Notes: a model not told the origin generated them from the sequence alone. Numbered from the stretch's first letter, positions 43,707 to 55,720 are shown. The stretch: 64,000 bases of DNA from Arenicola marina (GCA_964019135.1 OZ025258.1:13423771-13487770); one strand, 5' to 3'. Numbers and translations are program-made.

Positions 43707-44204
43707 CTCGGCACGAATCCCTTCTGACTTCCTTCCTTTTCTAGATTTGATGGGAAGCTGAGTTTTTAAGGGGGCTTAGTGCCCTAATTATGGTGCATTC
43801 GCTGAGGGACTCGCTTAAGCATTCGCTTAAGTGACAATTCTATAACTTATATGTGACGCACACAGACACAGACATCATATTATATCTGTCAAGGATTCAA
43901 CATAAGTGAAATTAGAAAAAATCTGAAAAAGGAGAATACATTTTCTCCTGCGCTTCTTTTGAGCCATAACATACCCCAGAAGCGAATTTAGGTATTTAAC
44001 TAATGAACATAAGTACGGTTCATGCCTATATGGCAATGTAATTCAATACTCACATGATTATATGTTCGCAAATGTAATCTGCTATTTTGCAAATCTACGG
44101 CATCTGGATGTCAGTCGTATCCCTTGCGGCCTCTGCTACGAACATACACAGACCACCATCAGAACGAAAGCTTGGAGTCGTAAGAGAGGACATATCACTG
44201 TTCC

Positions 44205-44495
44205 ACAAATTCCCGCTCAATACCGGTGTTTGCGAAAGGCACCTGTAGAGGCATGCCTACCCCTAAATGTGTTGATAGAGGTGGGCGGTCGCACCGTGGA
44301 GCCCATATCACGGTGACTCGTACACTGACGAGCTGATGCCGATCAATGTGTGAAAGGCCCTCATTGGCTGCCAGTCCTTCCGTTGTCCCTGCCATCAAAG
44401 GTCGCTGGTTCCCACGACTACCTGTCGCCTTTGTTATCCCACGTGTGTGCCAAGGCGGAGTCAATCAGACGCTTAATTGTTCGGAATATAATACA
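44205..44495 (+). repeat. Dispersed 280-bp repeat, copy 1
   Basis: Key words are CTCAATACCGGTGTTTGCG, GGCACCTGTAGAGGCATGCC, GACGAGCTGATGCC, ATTGGCTGCCAGTCC and GAGTCAATCAGACGC. The same order occurs at 48.27 kb on the plus strand and 55.73-56.01 kb on the minus strand. There is no open frame of its own, so it is a non-autonomous element of unknown class. Confidence 0.8.
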
Positions 44496-44709
44496 TGCAG
44501 ATATCAACCGCTGTTGCCAAAGGTCTAATTCTCATGACTATTATTATGGGTTTGTTGTCAGGAAGTAACGGAGAAAAAAAACTGGCTAAAATAAACAAGT
44601 CCAATATACTGTAGGGAATGTCATAAAGGACGTGTTTTACCTGGTTTTGTGTGGCTACGCCGCGTGGCTAGGCCTCGTCTACTGGTAACTTCACATGACG
44701 TGCCATAAA

Positions 44710-46107
44710 GGTCCGTGTATGTACCTGCCATTGATTTTCCATTGCAAATGGAAAATAGAAAAAGCAAAATGTTGGCTCATTTTCCTTTACTTGTTTCAAA
44801 TGGGAAATGGAAAAAGGACATGTCTTCTTATTTCCTTTTACCTATATCAAATGGCTAATGGATTCAAGGTACATCATTCCTTTACCCATTTCCCATTGCA
44901 AAACGCAAATGGAAAATGGAAAAACGAACCCATTTCCTAATTCTCGTTTGACTGTGGTAACTAGCGCACGTACCGAGTGCGAGCTGTGTGGCTTGGGGCT
45001 CCGGGCTGTGGCTTGGGGCTCCGGGCTGTGGCTTGGGGCTCCGGGCTGTGGCTTCGGGCTCCGGGCTGTGGCTTGGGGTTCCGGGCTGTGGCTTGGGGCT
45101 TCGGGCTGTTTCTTCGGGCTCCGGGCTGTGGCTTCGGGCTCCGGGCTGTGGCTTCGGGCTCCGGGCTGTGGCTTCGGGCTCCGGGCTGTGGCTTGGGGTT
45201 CCGGGCTGTGGCTTGGGGCTTCGGGCTGTTTCTTCGGGCTCCGGGCTGTGGCTTCGGGCTCCGGGCTGTGGCTTCGGGCTCCGGGCTGTGGCTTGGGGTT
45301 CCGGGCTGTGGCTTGGGGCTTCGGGCTGTTTCTTCGGGCTCCGGGCTTGGGCTCCGCGCTGTGGCTTGGGGCTCCGGGCTGTGGCTTGGGGCACCGGGCT
45401 AGGGCTCCGGCCTGTGGCTTGGGGCTCCAGGCTGTGGCTTGGGGCTCCGGGCTGTGGCTTCGGGCTCCGGGCTATGGCTCCGGGTGCGGGCTATGGCTCC
45501 GGTCTCCGTGCTATGGTTCCGGACGGGCTATGGATCCAGGTTATGGCGCTATGAACGTGGGCTATGGCCCCGGGCACGGGCTATGGCCCCGTGCTCCGTG
45601 TTATGGGGTCGGGCGTGGGATTATGGCTCCGGGTTATGGCTCCGGGTACTAGCTATGGCTCTGGTCGCGGACTATGACTCCAGGCTCCGGGTTATGGCTC
45701 CGGACGCGGTCTAAGGCTCCGGGCGCTGGCTATGGCTCTGGGTTCGTGTCATGGCTCTGGGCCCGGTCTATGGCTCTTGTCGAGGGCTATGGCTCCGGTC
45801 TCCGGGTTGTGGCTCCGGGCGTGGGCTATGGCATTTGGGCGCGGGCTATTTGCGAGATCGGGAGAGCCCGAAGCCAGAGCCCGCGCTCGGTACGTGCGTT
45901 AGTCACCACATTCAAATGAGAAATAGGAAATGGGTTTGCTTTTCCATTTTTCAGTTACGTTTTGCAATGGGAAATGGGTAAAGGAAAGATGTAGTCTACT
46001 TTTAATCCAGTACCCATTTGAAACAAGTAAAGGAAAATGAGCCAACATTTTGCTTTTTCTATTTCCCATTTGCAATAGAAAATGAATGGCAGGTACATAC
46101 ACGGACC
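44710..46107. mobile_element. Fold-back element with GC-rich minisatellite core
   Basis: Long inverted arms at 44710-44977 and 45886-46107 begin GGTCCGTGTATGTACCTGCC and end with its complement. They share internal words such as TTTTCCTTTACTTGTTTCAA and CGCACGTACCGAG. A 6-base duplication CATAAA (44704-44709 and 46108-46113) flanks the element. The centre is a 20-bp tandem repeat. No transposase is encoded. A 281-codon frame through the centre comes from the repeat. Confidence 0.85.
44985..45885. repeat. 20-bp GC-rich minisatellite
   Basis: Units of GGGCTCCGGGCTGTGGCTTG repeat with TTCGGGCTGTTTCTTCGG variants, then decay to GGCTATGGCTCCGGGC-type units toward 45850. A 20-base period shifts frame each unit, so all three frames show the same Gly/Leu/Ala/Trp-rich strings. 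It forms the core of the fold-back element. Confidence 0.9.
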
Positions 46108-46904
46108 CATAAATCACGTGCTCTCTCTCTGATTTCCAACGACGATCTCTGCTAATGCACTGAATGCGTTCGCTACAACATTTGCTTGCCCCCCCCCCCC
46201 ACTCCTTTCCCTCCTGCCACAATGATATGCACCTCTGCCAAATAAAATCACCACATGTCAAGATACAGTAAAAAAGTTACATAACAAGCACAAAAGCTCT
46301 TCCTACTCCCGACGTGATATATAAGCACGTGTGCATTGCATTTAGGATTCGTGCGTTGAGGATATGGACACGCGTCAGTCGATTCGCTCACCAACCTGCA
46401 ACAGCAGAGCCACCAAGTGGGAATAAAGTGGACTGAAGACAGCTTGCGGCGGGTCGCACTTCCGGGCGGAGACACCCAATCAAAGGCTTAAGGCGCCCAT
46501 ATTGACTGTATAATTGGAGGACTTTATTCCGCGAAGACCGAAGCGAGTGCGCTAGGTGCGTCTTGTATAGATCGTCACACCCGGATACCTTCTTTTGTTT
46601 GGCTTAGCCGGAAACACCAGTCACCCGTCGCAGTTTGGTTGGCATTAGATGATCGATACGAAGTCGGCGACAGAATTCCCCGTCATATCCACGGCGAACG
46701 AGGCTATACTTTGTGTATACAATATAATGGTACAAAAGTAAATCACCGTATTTGAGGGGGAGTTTTCCCTACATTTTCTTCAAAATCATTGACGCTTTAT
46801 TCATATGTGGCCTATATAGACCCCGTCTGATTGACTTGCTAGTTCCATGTGGCGTAGAGCTGCCCATGCCATTAACACGTTATTTTTTTTCCGCGGATAT
46901 GTCC

Positions 46905-47035
46905 TGTGGCCTATTTCACGTACATAGTTTAGCCGTCTACGGGGCTATGTTGGCTAAAATCGCCAATCGTTTACATGGTAACTCTAGCCGTCTAAGCCCC
47001 GTAGTCGGCTAAACTGCCTGAAACTGTTTTTGTTC
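46905..47035. mobile_element. Hairpin MITE, copy b
   Basis: GGCCTATTTCACGTACATAG opens the copy. Inverted arms TTTAGCCGTCTACGGGGC and AGCCCCGTAGTCGGCTAAA pair around a loop near ATCGTTTACATGG. It belongs to the same family as the copies at 14.3 and 17.8 kb. Confidence 0.75.
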
Positions 47036-47304
47036 AGACATAACTTTGAAGCGTTATTTCGTAGGCCTCCCCAGTTGTTGTGTGGTAACATTGAGGGTAA
47101 TAACTATGTATCTTCCCGGTCATAGATCAACAAACTCAGAATAATTCTGAGGAGTTTGGGTTGAATTTTTACTCGCTAAATATCTCCTTCACCTGATAGT
47201 GTCAAGGTGGCAGTTGGTTTGTACGGCATCGAATCATCGAATTTAAAATCGTGATCATACCCCGTTATGCATTTCCGCAACATCCATCAATGCAGAAAGG
47301 GACC

Positions 47305-47560
47305 AGCTCGATGGTTCGTTGGTTTATAGCGCTCGCCTTGAGTTTTCTGGTCACCTGAGAGCCTAACGGCACGTGGGTCGGTGGTTTGAGCCCCGCTGTG
47401 GCCATGTTTGTGTGGTCGCAGGATAAAGATCCCATGTCTTTCTTCGTAAACGGATAGGGGGTTACCCCCGGGGACATGGCTCCACTCTCCCTTCCTTCTC
47501 CCATTGACGCGATATGACCAAAAGTGGTCATGATGTTTGCGCGCTCCATTCCCCCTCGTT
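47305..47560 (+). mobile_element. tRNA-derived SINE, copy 2 (head damaged)
   Basis: This copy shares its body with 53008-53262: GCGTGGGTCGGTGGTT-like words, GTGGTCGCAGGATAAAGATC, CCATGTCTTTCTTCGTAAA, GGGGGTTACCCCCGGGGAC and CCCATTGACGCGATATGAC. Box B is altered to GGTTTGAGCCCC and box A is poor, so this copy is probably inactive. Confidence 0.8.
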
Positions 47561-47872
47561 TGCGCTGATTTGGTTTCTTGCCTGCGAGGGGGGCCGTGAG
47601 GACGCTGAGCTGACCATCCTTTGATCCGACCGCACTCCCTGGTGCCGCAGAAAGAGTCTTGTAAAATCGTTTGATGTGCCGCTGCCGCTGCTCCTGTGTC
47701 TTCGCCGGCCATTTGTCCTCACTAACTGCGAAGTCTGTGTAGGCAGTTGACAGTTAAAGTCTCCACGGCCGTAAAAGGCCCTCTCCACCTCCTTGAATTG
47801 CACGCGGACGAGTTCACCCAAAACCTTGACGAGCTCGGTGACTGAGCGGGATGGCGATGGCGATGGCGCCAC
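47528..47872 (-). other. Unassigned minus-strand frame
   Basis: A frame reading SVTELVKVLGELVRVQF then KEVERAFYGRGDFNCQL looks protein-like but has no ATG and no recognised domain, and its downstream half overlaps the SINE. It may be part of an old coding exon. Confidence 0.15.
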
Positions 47873-48264
47873 GGTAGGTACTTTTTGCTAGATGGCGCCA
47901 CTGCAGATATTGTTTATATTTGGATTTAGCAACGCCTGATGGCGCCACTGCAGATATTGTTATCAACAAATAAGACGGCAGATGGGTTCGGTGGGTGAAA
48001 GACATTACGGCTCCGAAATGTTTGGGTTTCCCCCTCCTTAATGGATATTACCTTATTGGATAACATGTAATACTACGTAGTTCACAACATCGCACGACCA
48101 ATACGGCCACCAACCACTCCGTTTCGCCTATTCTGGCTCCGTTTGGCGAAACGGAGTCCGTTTCGTGGTTTACCCATACCCATACCCATAGAATCTTGAA
48201 TATAAACCCAAGAACAATCATTGCAAAGAAAAGTTCAACACTACCCTGCATTTAACGGTTACCA

Positions 48265-48515
48265 TACCATATGGCGTCCACATGGATCAAGCACCAGATG
48301 GGTTGGGTCGCATCGTGAAGCCCATGTCATTAGCCAAGGTGACTCGGAACTGACGAGCTGATGCCGATCAATGTGTGAAAAGCCCTCATTGGCTGCCAGT
48401 CCTTCCGTTGTCCCTGCCATCAAAGGTCGCTGGTTCCCACGACTACCTGTCGCCTTTGTCATCACACATGTGTGCTAAGGCCGAGTCAATCAGACGCCTA
48501 ATTGGTCCGAATATA
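48265..48515 (+). repeat. Dispersed 280-bp repeat, copy 2
   Basis: It matches copy 1 from the GACGAGCTGATGCC block through GAGTCAATCAGACGC with few changes. The left end differs. Confidence 0.8.
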
Positions 48516-48519
48516 CTAT

Positions 48520-50140
48520 ATGCGTATACCATCCGGCACTGCCATTTAAACTAGGTTACATTGTGTACAATGGGCCTAAGGCCTTTTATGTACGAAATAC
48601 ACTTATTTTATAGTATATACCATCCGCTGTAATATTTTGAACAAATGAAATGGCTTAAAATTAGCTTTCGTGAAAAATTCTAATGTAAAATGTAATAGAA
48701 TTTAGGCAACTTAGGTAGCTGCATGAATCATGTATAGCGTTGAACGATGAACCATATTGCCGTAAGTAACTAACCGACCAAGTGGGGCACCAATCAAAGT
48801 TGTGAACGTTATACTTATCATCATTATACAATTTGTTCCTGTTCGGAAACTATAAAGCAGTTATCAGTGTACCAATTCCTCTAAATGCATAAGATACGTT
48901 ACGTTGCAAATGTCAACGCGCCGTATGGTGACGTTTACGTTGCCATGGTAACCTGCATTATATTTTCCAACTTGTTTCCTAAATTCTTTCGTTAATGCTT
49001 TGAGCGGTGAAACTCACTTGGCTGTGTTCGCCATCAAATATAACTTCACAGTTGAAGTTCTCGTGGATTCTACTTCCGGTTTAGGTGCTTTGAGGACCGA
49101 CAACCAAAATGTGCTCTTAGAACGAGTGCGCATGTGGTGCCTTGATGCAGCTGCGTGACGCCCAAGTATTGTCAACGTTTGAGCTGCGAGGTTTGCGTGT
49201 GAAGAATTTTTGTTCTGAAGCGAGCAGCTACCGGAAAGTACGTAGCACAGACCATTGGTGAAATAGCATTGACGTAGAGCATAAGCATCGATATCCCACG
49301 GTGACTGTACATCGCATTATGTTGCCTATCCCGTTACTAAGCATTAATCGAGCGGCCATGGCCCTTACGTAATAAACAAAGGAGATACAAACAATCGCCC
49401 CTACAGAGCTAATGCGCTGTGCTCGTATTTTGTATTTTTTTGGCGGCCATATTCTTTTACTTTCCCATCAGTCAGTGCCGTCGCTATGGACACGATGTCA
49501 CAATACGCTTTGTTGACACTGTATGTGTCAGCTGTCTGGAAAGCTCACGGGACACTATAGTCTGCGTCCAGGTCATCGGGAGTGCATTAGTGCATTATTT
49601 TTATATCGGGGTCATTTTCTCGGGTTTGACCTGTATTATTGTTACCCACCCCCCCCCCCCCCCCCTCACACACACACACACAAACAAGGGGATGTTAAGA
49701 ACTGTTTGGAACTGCTTTCAATAACCTTGTATGAGGTAAAATTACAGTTGTTTCCATGGAAGAATCAAGTATTCAATTTCACCCCCCCCCCCCCCCCCGA
49801 TCGCAGGCTTTCAGTGACCACCCCACCCCCTCTTTTCAAATCTCTTAATTATTATCTGGTGTTCGTCATTTAATGATCAGGCATGTCTTAACAAATTATC
49901 TGGCGGTCGCCATTTAATTATCGCGCGTCCGTCTTTTATATATTTAACGTTTGTCTTTATATTTATCAATATATTTATTGAAACCGTGCTGTATGGACCC
50001 ATCCCGAACTGGATGTCCATGAGGTTGGAACTCCGTTCCTTATATCCTGTAACGGTATCCTCATTTTTAAAATAAAACCGACCAATAGATGGATAAATGT
50101 CCGGGGAAGGACCTCTCATATATATCATATACGCAGGGTC
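48520..50140. other. No gene recognised; C runs and CA tract
   Basis: C runs lie near 49649-49665 (followed by a short CA repeat) and 49782-49798. Open frames across them are composition artefacts. No exon borders with a plausible domain were found. Confidence 0.45.
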
Positions 50141-50348
50141 CCGCCTGTCATTCACAGTCAGAACCACATTCGGCTAAACTCGAATTTGTGTCGGATAACA
50201 AATATGTCGGATTGAAGAAATCCCAGGTCTGACTTGCATCACCGTTCGACAATGACCGATTGTTTGTGTAGTCCTCGCGTACATGTGGCAACGGGTAACA
50301 GTCTGTGACATGGAACACATGTGGGTGCTGTGTGGGTGAACACAATTT

Positions 50349-50654
50349 TCATACCAAGAAATTATGCAAAGTACATTGCACACGGGCATTGGCAAAATAG
50401 TTCTGTAAGTCTTTTAGCATATCTGCGGTATTCTTCGGGTGTTTTGCATACAAGTGAGCATTACACTCCACGAACTCACTAACGCAGTACTGACTACCAT
50501 CCCGTGTCTCTTTATAAGAAGGTTTGAAATAAGCTGGTGACTCGTTATCACCGCTGTCAGCGGGGTCACTGTTCTGTTCTGTTGGCAGGGAGGCGAGTGC
50601 GAGAATGTCGGAGTCAATAACGTCAACTATAGCGACATACGCTTCAGCTGACAA
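50349..50654 (-). CDS. Candidate orphan exon, unknown product
   Basis: About 100 codons on the minus strand read AYVAIVDVIDSDILALASLP, then DSGDNESPAYFKPSYKETRD, then GSQYCVSEFVECNAHLY, KHPKNTADMLKDLQNYF and CTLHNFL. An acceptor TTGATTGTCAG stands at the upstream end and a GTATGA donor at the downstream end, just before the stop. Composition is normal and the region is unique in the window. I do not recognise the family. An AAGATGGCG start-like context about 95 bases upstream is in another frame. Confidence 0.35.
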   Translation of the reverse strand: MSAEAYVAIVDVIDSDILALASLPTEQNSDPADSGDNESPAYFKPSYKETRDGSQYCVSEFVECNAHLYAKHPKNTADMLKDLQNYFANARVQCTLHNFLV

Positions 50655-51205
50655 TCAATTTTCTAGGTGGCGCTACGCAAGCTCCGCTTATACCGCTGCT
50701 GACCATACACTACTTCGCAATTGTACGCCATCTTGGGAAAAGCATGATTGGCGCAGAGTCCTGGGAAATATGTTGGTGTCTTCTTGAATGTTGTCTTGTT
50801 TTCTACGGAGATAAATACCATATCTGCAGGTTATTGACAAGACATGTATCAAATTATGGACAGATGATCTAACTTACATCCCGATTACATAACTTGTCTT
50901 TGACATAGATGATAATATCGTATGTTTGATTGTATATAGAATATGATGTCATGCAATGACGCAATCTGGGCATCTCGCAAAGACATAAATAATACCTAGA
51001 AGGCATTGCATATGCAGAGACGCCTCACAGTGGAATAACCCGAACTATTATTTGCGATGTCGTTCATGACCACCGCCACACGAGCACACTGCTCAAACGC
51101 CGCTGAGGCTGGCCCCCTATCGGAGGCTGACGAAGACAATGGGGCCTTGTCCTCCATGCGTGGGTAACGCATTGATTAGATAGGTCAGTAGAGGGCAGCA
51201 TTGCA

Positions 51206-51650
51206 CTATATATAATGATCTATGAAAAGCTGACAGCCCGACAGCGATGACTGGGAGGGAGTGGAGTGGGTCCCGGTGTCCATGAATATGGGTGCCCGGG
51301 AAGAAGAAAGAGAAACCTGTATTGCTTTGCAGAAGGTAACATGATTAGTGACATTAAAGATACCTCGACTGGACACATATCGACGAGGAACACTCCCTGC
51401 ACACCGGAAACTGAATCCAAATACCATGTAAGTGAGTATTCGTGGGACGAGCCGGGGAGCGTGGCGGGAGGAAAAGGGACAGGGACGGTAGCCAAATATC
51501 ACATGACCAGATCGATCCTGCCTTTGCCAGCCCAGCATCACTGAGGCCATCCCTTTATTTATACCGAAATATGTTGAGTCGCCAAACAACTTCTATGCCA
51601 ATGGGCCAATTAACTTGGGGAAACGCCATTTTGCCATTGTTTTTGTAATA
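51206..51650. other. Overlapping ORFs, no function seen
   Basis: Frames of about 90-127 codons are open on both strands in a GC-moderate patch. Neither strand shows a domain or convincing splice borders. Confidence 0.3.
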
Positions 51651-51859
51651 TTAATTAGTTAATACAATTCAAGTGGACTCATATACTTGGTGATCTGACA
51701 TATTGTCACTTTTTGTGACATTAGATATAATGGATTGTAAATGGACCCATATGAGTAAAGTTTATTATAGTGACACAGTACGCAGGAAGGACAACAACAA
51801 TATACAACAGTTAATCTTACATCGAGGACTTGTGAGAAATATTTATTATATATTCATTA

Positions 51860-52260
51860 TACCTGTAGGTTGAAACCCAATGATAGATGTGATTATTGCG
51901 GTAACGAAAAACTAGAAACTAAAGAGCATATGTTGTTTAGTTGCCGGCATATAAAGCCTTTGTGGTCTCTTTTGGTACTATGAGTACATGAGTTATGTCT
52001 TGGGCCAGACATATAAAGGAGATAACCGCCAAAGCTTCGCGATCAGTAAATTTCTTAAGAAAAATATCTCGCACTATGAATAGAAGGACCACTAATGATA
52101 TACAAGTGTTACATAAGACCGCAAAAACAGTACAGCAGTCCCCTATATACAGGGACTCTACGTAAAGAACAGGTGGACAAACTGGAAGCCGTGCAGCGGC
52201 AATCGCTGCTTAGCATCACTAATGCATATCGCCACCACTACTATATATGGTACAATAAAA
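51860..52260 (+). pseudogene. Degenerate non-LTR retrotransposon (LINE) fragments
   Basis: At 51865-51985 the frame reads CRLKPNDRCDYCGNEK, LETKEHMLFSCRHIKP, LWSLL, a C-x2-C-x(n)-H-x4-C pattern typical of the zinc-binding end of LINE reverse transcriptases. At 51995-52250, after a stop and with a frame change, KASRSVNFLRKNIS and DKLEAVQRQSLLSIT match the C-terminal reverse-transcriptase region of CR1/jockey-like LINEs. The order is unusual and stops interrupt it, so this is debris from one or two old insertions. Confidence 0.6.
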
Positions 52261-52338
52261 TATAGGCATAACCAGCATTACTAGGTTTATACGTCACCTT
52301 AAAATTATTGTTATTGTGGCAATATTGTGGTCTTTGTG

Positions 52339-52368
52339 GCGTTGCGTTGCGTTGCGTTGCGTTGCGGT
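52339..52368. repeat. GTTGC pentanucleotide microsatellite
   Basis: About five perfect GTTGC units follow one another. Confidence 0.9.
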
Positions 52369-52419
52369 CGCTGGCAAAGAGACACGTCGGAGCTCGTTTA
52401 CACAAGCAGAGCGGGCGGG

Positions 52420-52715
52420 GGTGGGGGGGGGGGTATTTCCGTTCCTCGGGAATGAGCTAGCTATTTATTTCACCGTTAACTGGAAATGAGAAGTATAATT
52501 CTTCGTGATCTGGGAATGGGATATTAGCCGATCGTCGTGATCAAGGATTTTCATTAATCGTGAAATGAGAATTGTAGTATTAAATAACCGTTAATTCGCC
52601 AATTTAATATCATGTATCCGCCCTTTCATTGTATGCCGGGAGTTCTCAATTTAATTAATCCTGACCTGGGAATAAATAAATTCATTCTTCGTGATTTTGA
52701 ACACGACCTCCCTTC
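52420..52715 (+). repeat. Dispersed repeat copy (partner of 6.9-7.2 kb)
   Basis: It starts at a G run (52421-52433) and continues through TTCCTCGGGAATGAGC, AATTCTTCGTGATCTGGGAA and TGTATCCGCCC. The same blocks occur in reverse at 6.9-7.2 kb. It is non-coding. Confidence 0.6.
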
Positions 52716-53007
52716 ACCAACTTAGGTTCAAAATGGTCATTTATTCCATGGTCCATGATTGTACTAACTTGAGCTTCTATTGTTTTATTGTTTGGTTAAA
52801 ATCGTTTATTGTTCGGGCAGACGACATTATTTAGCCTTCATGCTCATTCCATGTTTATATGTGTACTTTGAGTACGAATAAAGATAAATATATATTAAAT
52901 GACGATTTTTTTCAGAAATTAAAATGTGCATGTACAAACTCTGAGAAAAACTTTCTGAAATATATGCCTTAACTAAACATATTAACACCTGAACCGGCAT
53001 AGCCGGG

Positions 53008-53265
53008 GGGCCGCCCCAATAGCTCAGTGGGCTAGAGCGCTCGCATTGAGTGCTCTGGTCACCGGAGAGCCTACCGGCGCGTGGGTCGGTGGTTCGAGCC
53101 CTGCTGTGGCCATGTCTGTGTGGTCGCAGGATAAAGATCCCATGTCTTTCTTCGTAAAGAGTAGGGGGTTACCCCCGGGGACATGGCTCCACTCTCCCTT
53201 CTTTCTCCCATTGACGCGATATGACTAGAATTGGTTAGAGCGTCCTGAATATACAACCAACCAAC
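53008..53265 (+). mobile_element. tRNA-derived SINE, copy 1 (best head)
   Basis: The head has box A (TAGCTCAGTGGGCTAGAGC) and box B (GGTTCGAGCCC) about 50 bases apart, as in a tRNA. The body carries GTGGTCGCAGGATAAAGATC and GGGGGTTACCCCCGGGGAC, and the tail is CAACCAACCAACC. The extended body and simple tail make it a SINE rather than a tRNA gene. Confidence 0.85.
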
Positions 53266-53269
53266 CCTG

Positions 53270-55720
53270 GCATAGCCGGAGGGTAAGCCTGGTTGGCCCT
53301 ACTACAGACTGTACATGTACATACGCTTACAAACATACGTTATTATCGCGCCATAAATCACGATAGTGAAAAGGTGGGGGTTTACCGAGGCCAAATCGAG
53401 GCTTTGCCTCCAAAGAATTAGCCGAGGGTGGTATAGCAAGGGGTGGTGGTCGGAACGCAGAAAAAATGTCTTCACAAACGAGAAGAACAAACAAATGGCG
53501 TCGCTAATTTAACTGACCATTTAATAGATCAGTTCTTGTGACCTTCCGGTGCATCTCATTAGCTATTCTGCCGTAAACATGGGTATTTTAGCGCTCCAAC
53601 TAAATTATATCAATACTCTGCATATCCGCCTGCGTGAGAGCATGCCCGAGCTGTCATAGCGCACCCTTCCACCGCCATCCACAAAGCCGTTTATGACAGG
53701 CTGCCATAAACTTATATGTATATGGTCATGTATTGAACAGTGCATTGAAACTATAGTTCTGGCTTTCATTAACATCAACTGTAACATTTAACAACTAAAG
53801 CATTTGATTACATATTTGCTGCGAAATTATATCAGAGTATGGCATAAAATAAACAGAAAACATATGCAGCAAAAGCTCAGCATGTTATACATGATCTGAC
53901 ATTAAATATTTACTTCTTACATATAGGTTGGTTTTTGCCCAGCAACGTCAATAAATTTAGAGACTTCTCTCCAACTAGATTGTAATAAATGACTAGCCGT
54001 ATCTGATGAACTGACATTTGAAAATTTAACGTCAATGGTAGACATAAGAAATTCTCGATCTTGGACATACAATGGACATATACTAGGGGATCCTGTATTT
54101 TACCGCCCTTTGTGACAATGACACGGGAATTTCTACGTCATAAAAGAAATAACATGTCAATCATACCGGAATATCTACGCTAGCAACAAATAACATGTCC
54201 GTGATACAAAAATATCCACATCACACAGATAACATGTAAGTATTTTATATAAAAGTTATCGCACGGTCAGAGTCGATTTTATGCGGGGTTCAGACAAGGG
54301 CACATCTGAGTAGTTTTTTTTACAGAACTGATGTAACATGTTATCTCTATTACCTCCTAGGGTGTTCTACTTGTCTTCTATACCTTTTCGGGTATGACTT
54401 GACATAAGCAGGGTGCGTGTAATATGTGTGTTTTTAGCGTTATGCATTACATTTGCGTTACCGCAACATGTATGTAACAGGATCTTGAGTGTTATAAGCA
54501 GAACAACTCTTCCCGTTTCTCGAGTTTATTGTGTTGCCAGGGTGGGTCAAGTGCATACAGTTCAATTCTACAAAACACCTGCAACAAAAAAAAACGTCAA
54601 TATTTAGATATATACACTGTAATTCCTTTACTGTAACACTCATCACACACTCTTTATAAACCAGTCAGTACGCATTATAAAATAAAAGTCATTATGTTCG
54701 TTCCGCAATATACATCTAGAATATGTATTACTACATCATTGTACCATTATCATTATTATGAAGTAAACATACCTGCAGTGACGCTCAATTTCATAAAGTC
54801 CCGAGTTGGGTCATGAAATTCAACAAGCAAGTGCCGAGTTTGCGAACTACATGTGATACTGCCAGGCCGGCAGTTGAAACAAAAGTGACTCGTTACACCC
54901 GCGAAAGGATGCGCTGCGCAGTCGATTGTTTAGCCGACTGGCTTTCCTCTAATGCTCTGTTTTGATCAACCGTTACATGTAACTACGCGGTTGTCATAAC
55001 GTCCGCCTCCTGTCTACAATAGTATCTCCCCCTAGCGATTAAACCCCCTTTACGGCGCGGGCGCAGCGGGAGAACAAACTGAAGGGAAGACATGCATCCG
55101 TGTGGCATAGGTCTTGGTTTTAAGTTACGCGAGTTTCCCTTCGTCGCTAGATCACTCGTACTAAACAATGATAAAGGGACTAATAAATTTAGATCATAAA
55201 AGAGGAAAAGGGGGAGATTAAACTTGAAAAGAGCGAAAGTCAAAATGTGTGCGTCCTGCGCGGTCGGTGATCATCCCGAGAAAGATCACCTCCAAAGCGC
55301 AAATGGATTTAGTCAAGGAGCGCCCGCGAGCGCGAATTACGGAGAACTGACCAATGGTCAGTGGCCGTGGGGGGGGGGGGAGGAGGAAAGAGTTCATCGC
55401 TGCACCCGGGCACCATAAATCCGCCGTCAGCTTGCGCCATTGGCTCGCTATATATGGTACGACGATGGCGCCCTCTGTCAAAGTCTTTTGCTCATTTTCG
55501 CCATTCGCTAGATGTCGCTCCATCGGGTACGACCTTATTTGTAGATCGCGTCAGGAGCTGTTTCAGTGTAAGAATATTCAAGTTGGCCTTCCGGCAAAAA
55601 ATAGATAGCATAATAATCTTCACGAGTCTTTAACATATGGCAACCACGGATTGCATAAGCATGGAACAATGGCTTAAATGGGGTTCCATTCTTATAAAAG
55701 AAATAAGCCAAAAATTCCAA
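53270..55720. other. No gene recognised
   Basis: AT-rich sequence with short frames. A GC-richer patch with a G run lies near 55368-55384, flanked by moderate-size frames on both strands, none with a recognised motif. Confidence 0.45.

Noticed and set aside
44807..45652. 281-codon Gly/Leu/Ala/Trp-rich frame
   Set aside because: It is produced by a 20-bp GC-rich tandem repeat; other frames of the same array give the same strings.
49877..50167. Minus-strand frame resembling the one at 57.4-57.6 kb around the words YKE and FGM
   Set aside because: The resemblance is a few residues only and the DNA alignment is poor, so it was not treated as a repeat or gene.
53008..53110. tRNA gene
   Set aside because: Boxes A and B are good, but the cloverleaf stems do not close and a 150-base SINE body with a CAACC tail follows, shared with 47.3 kb.
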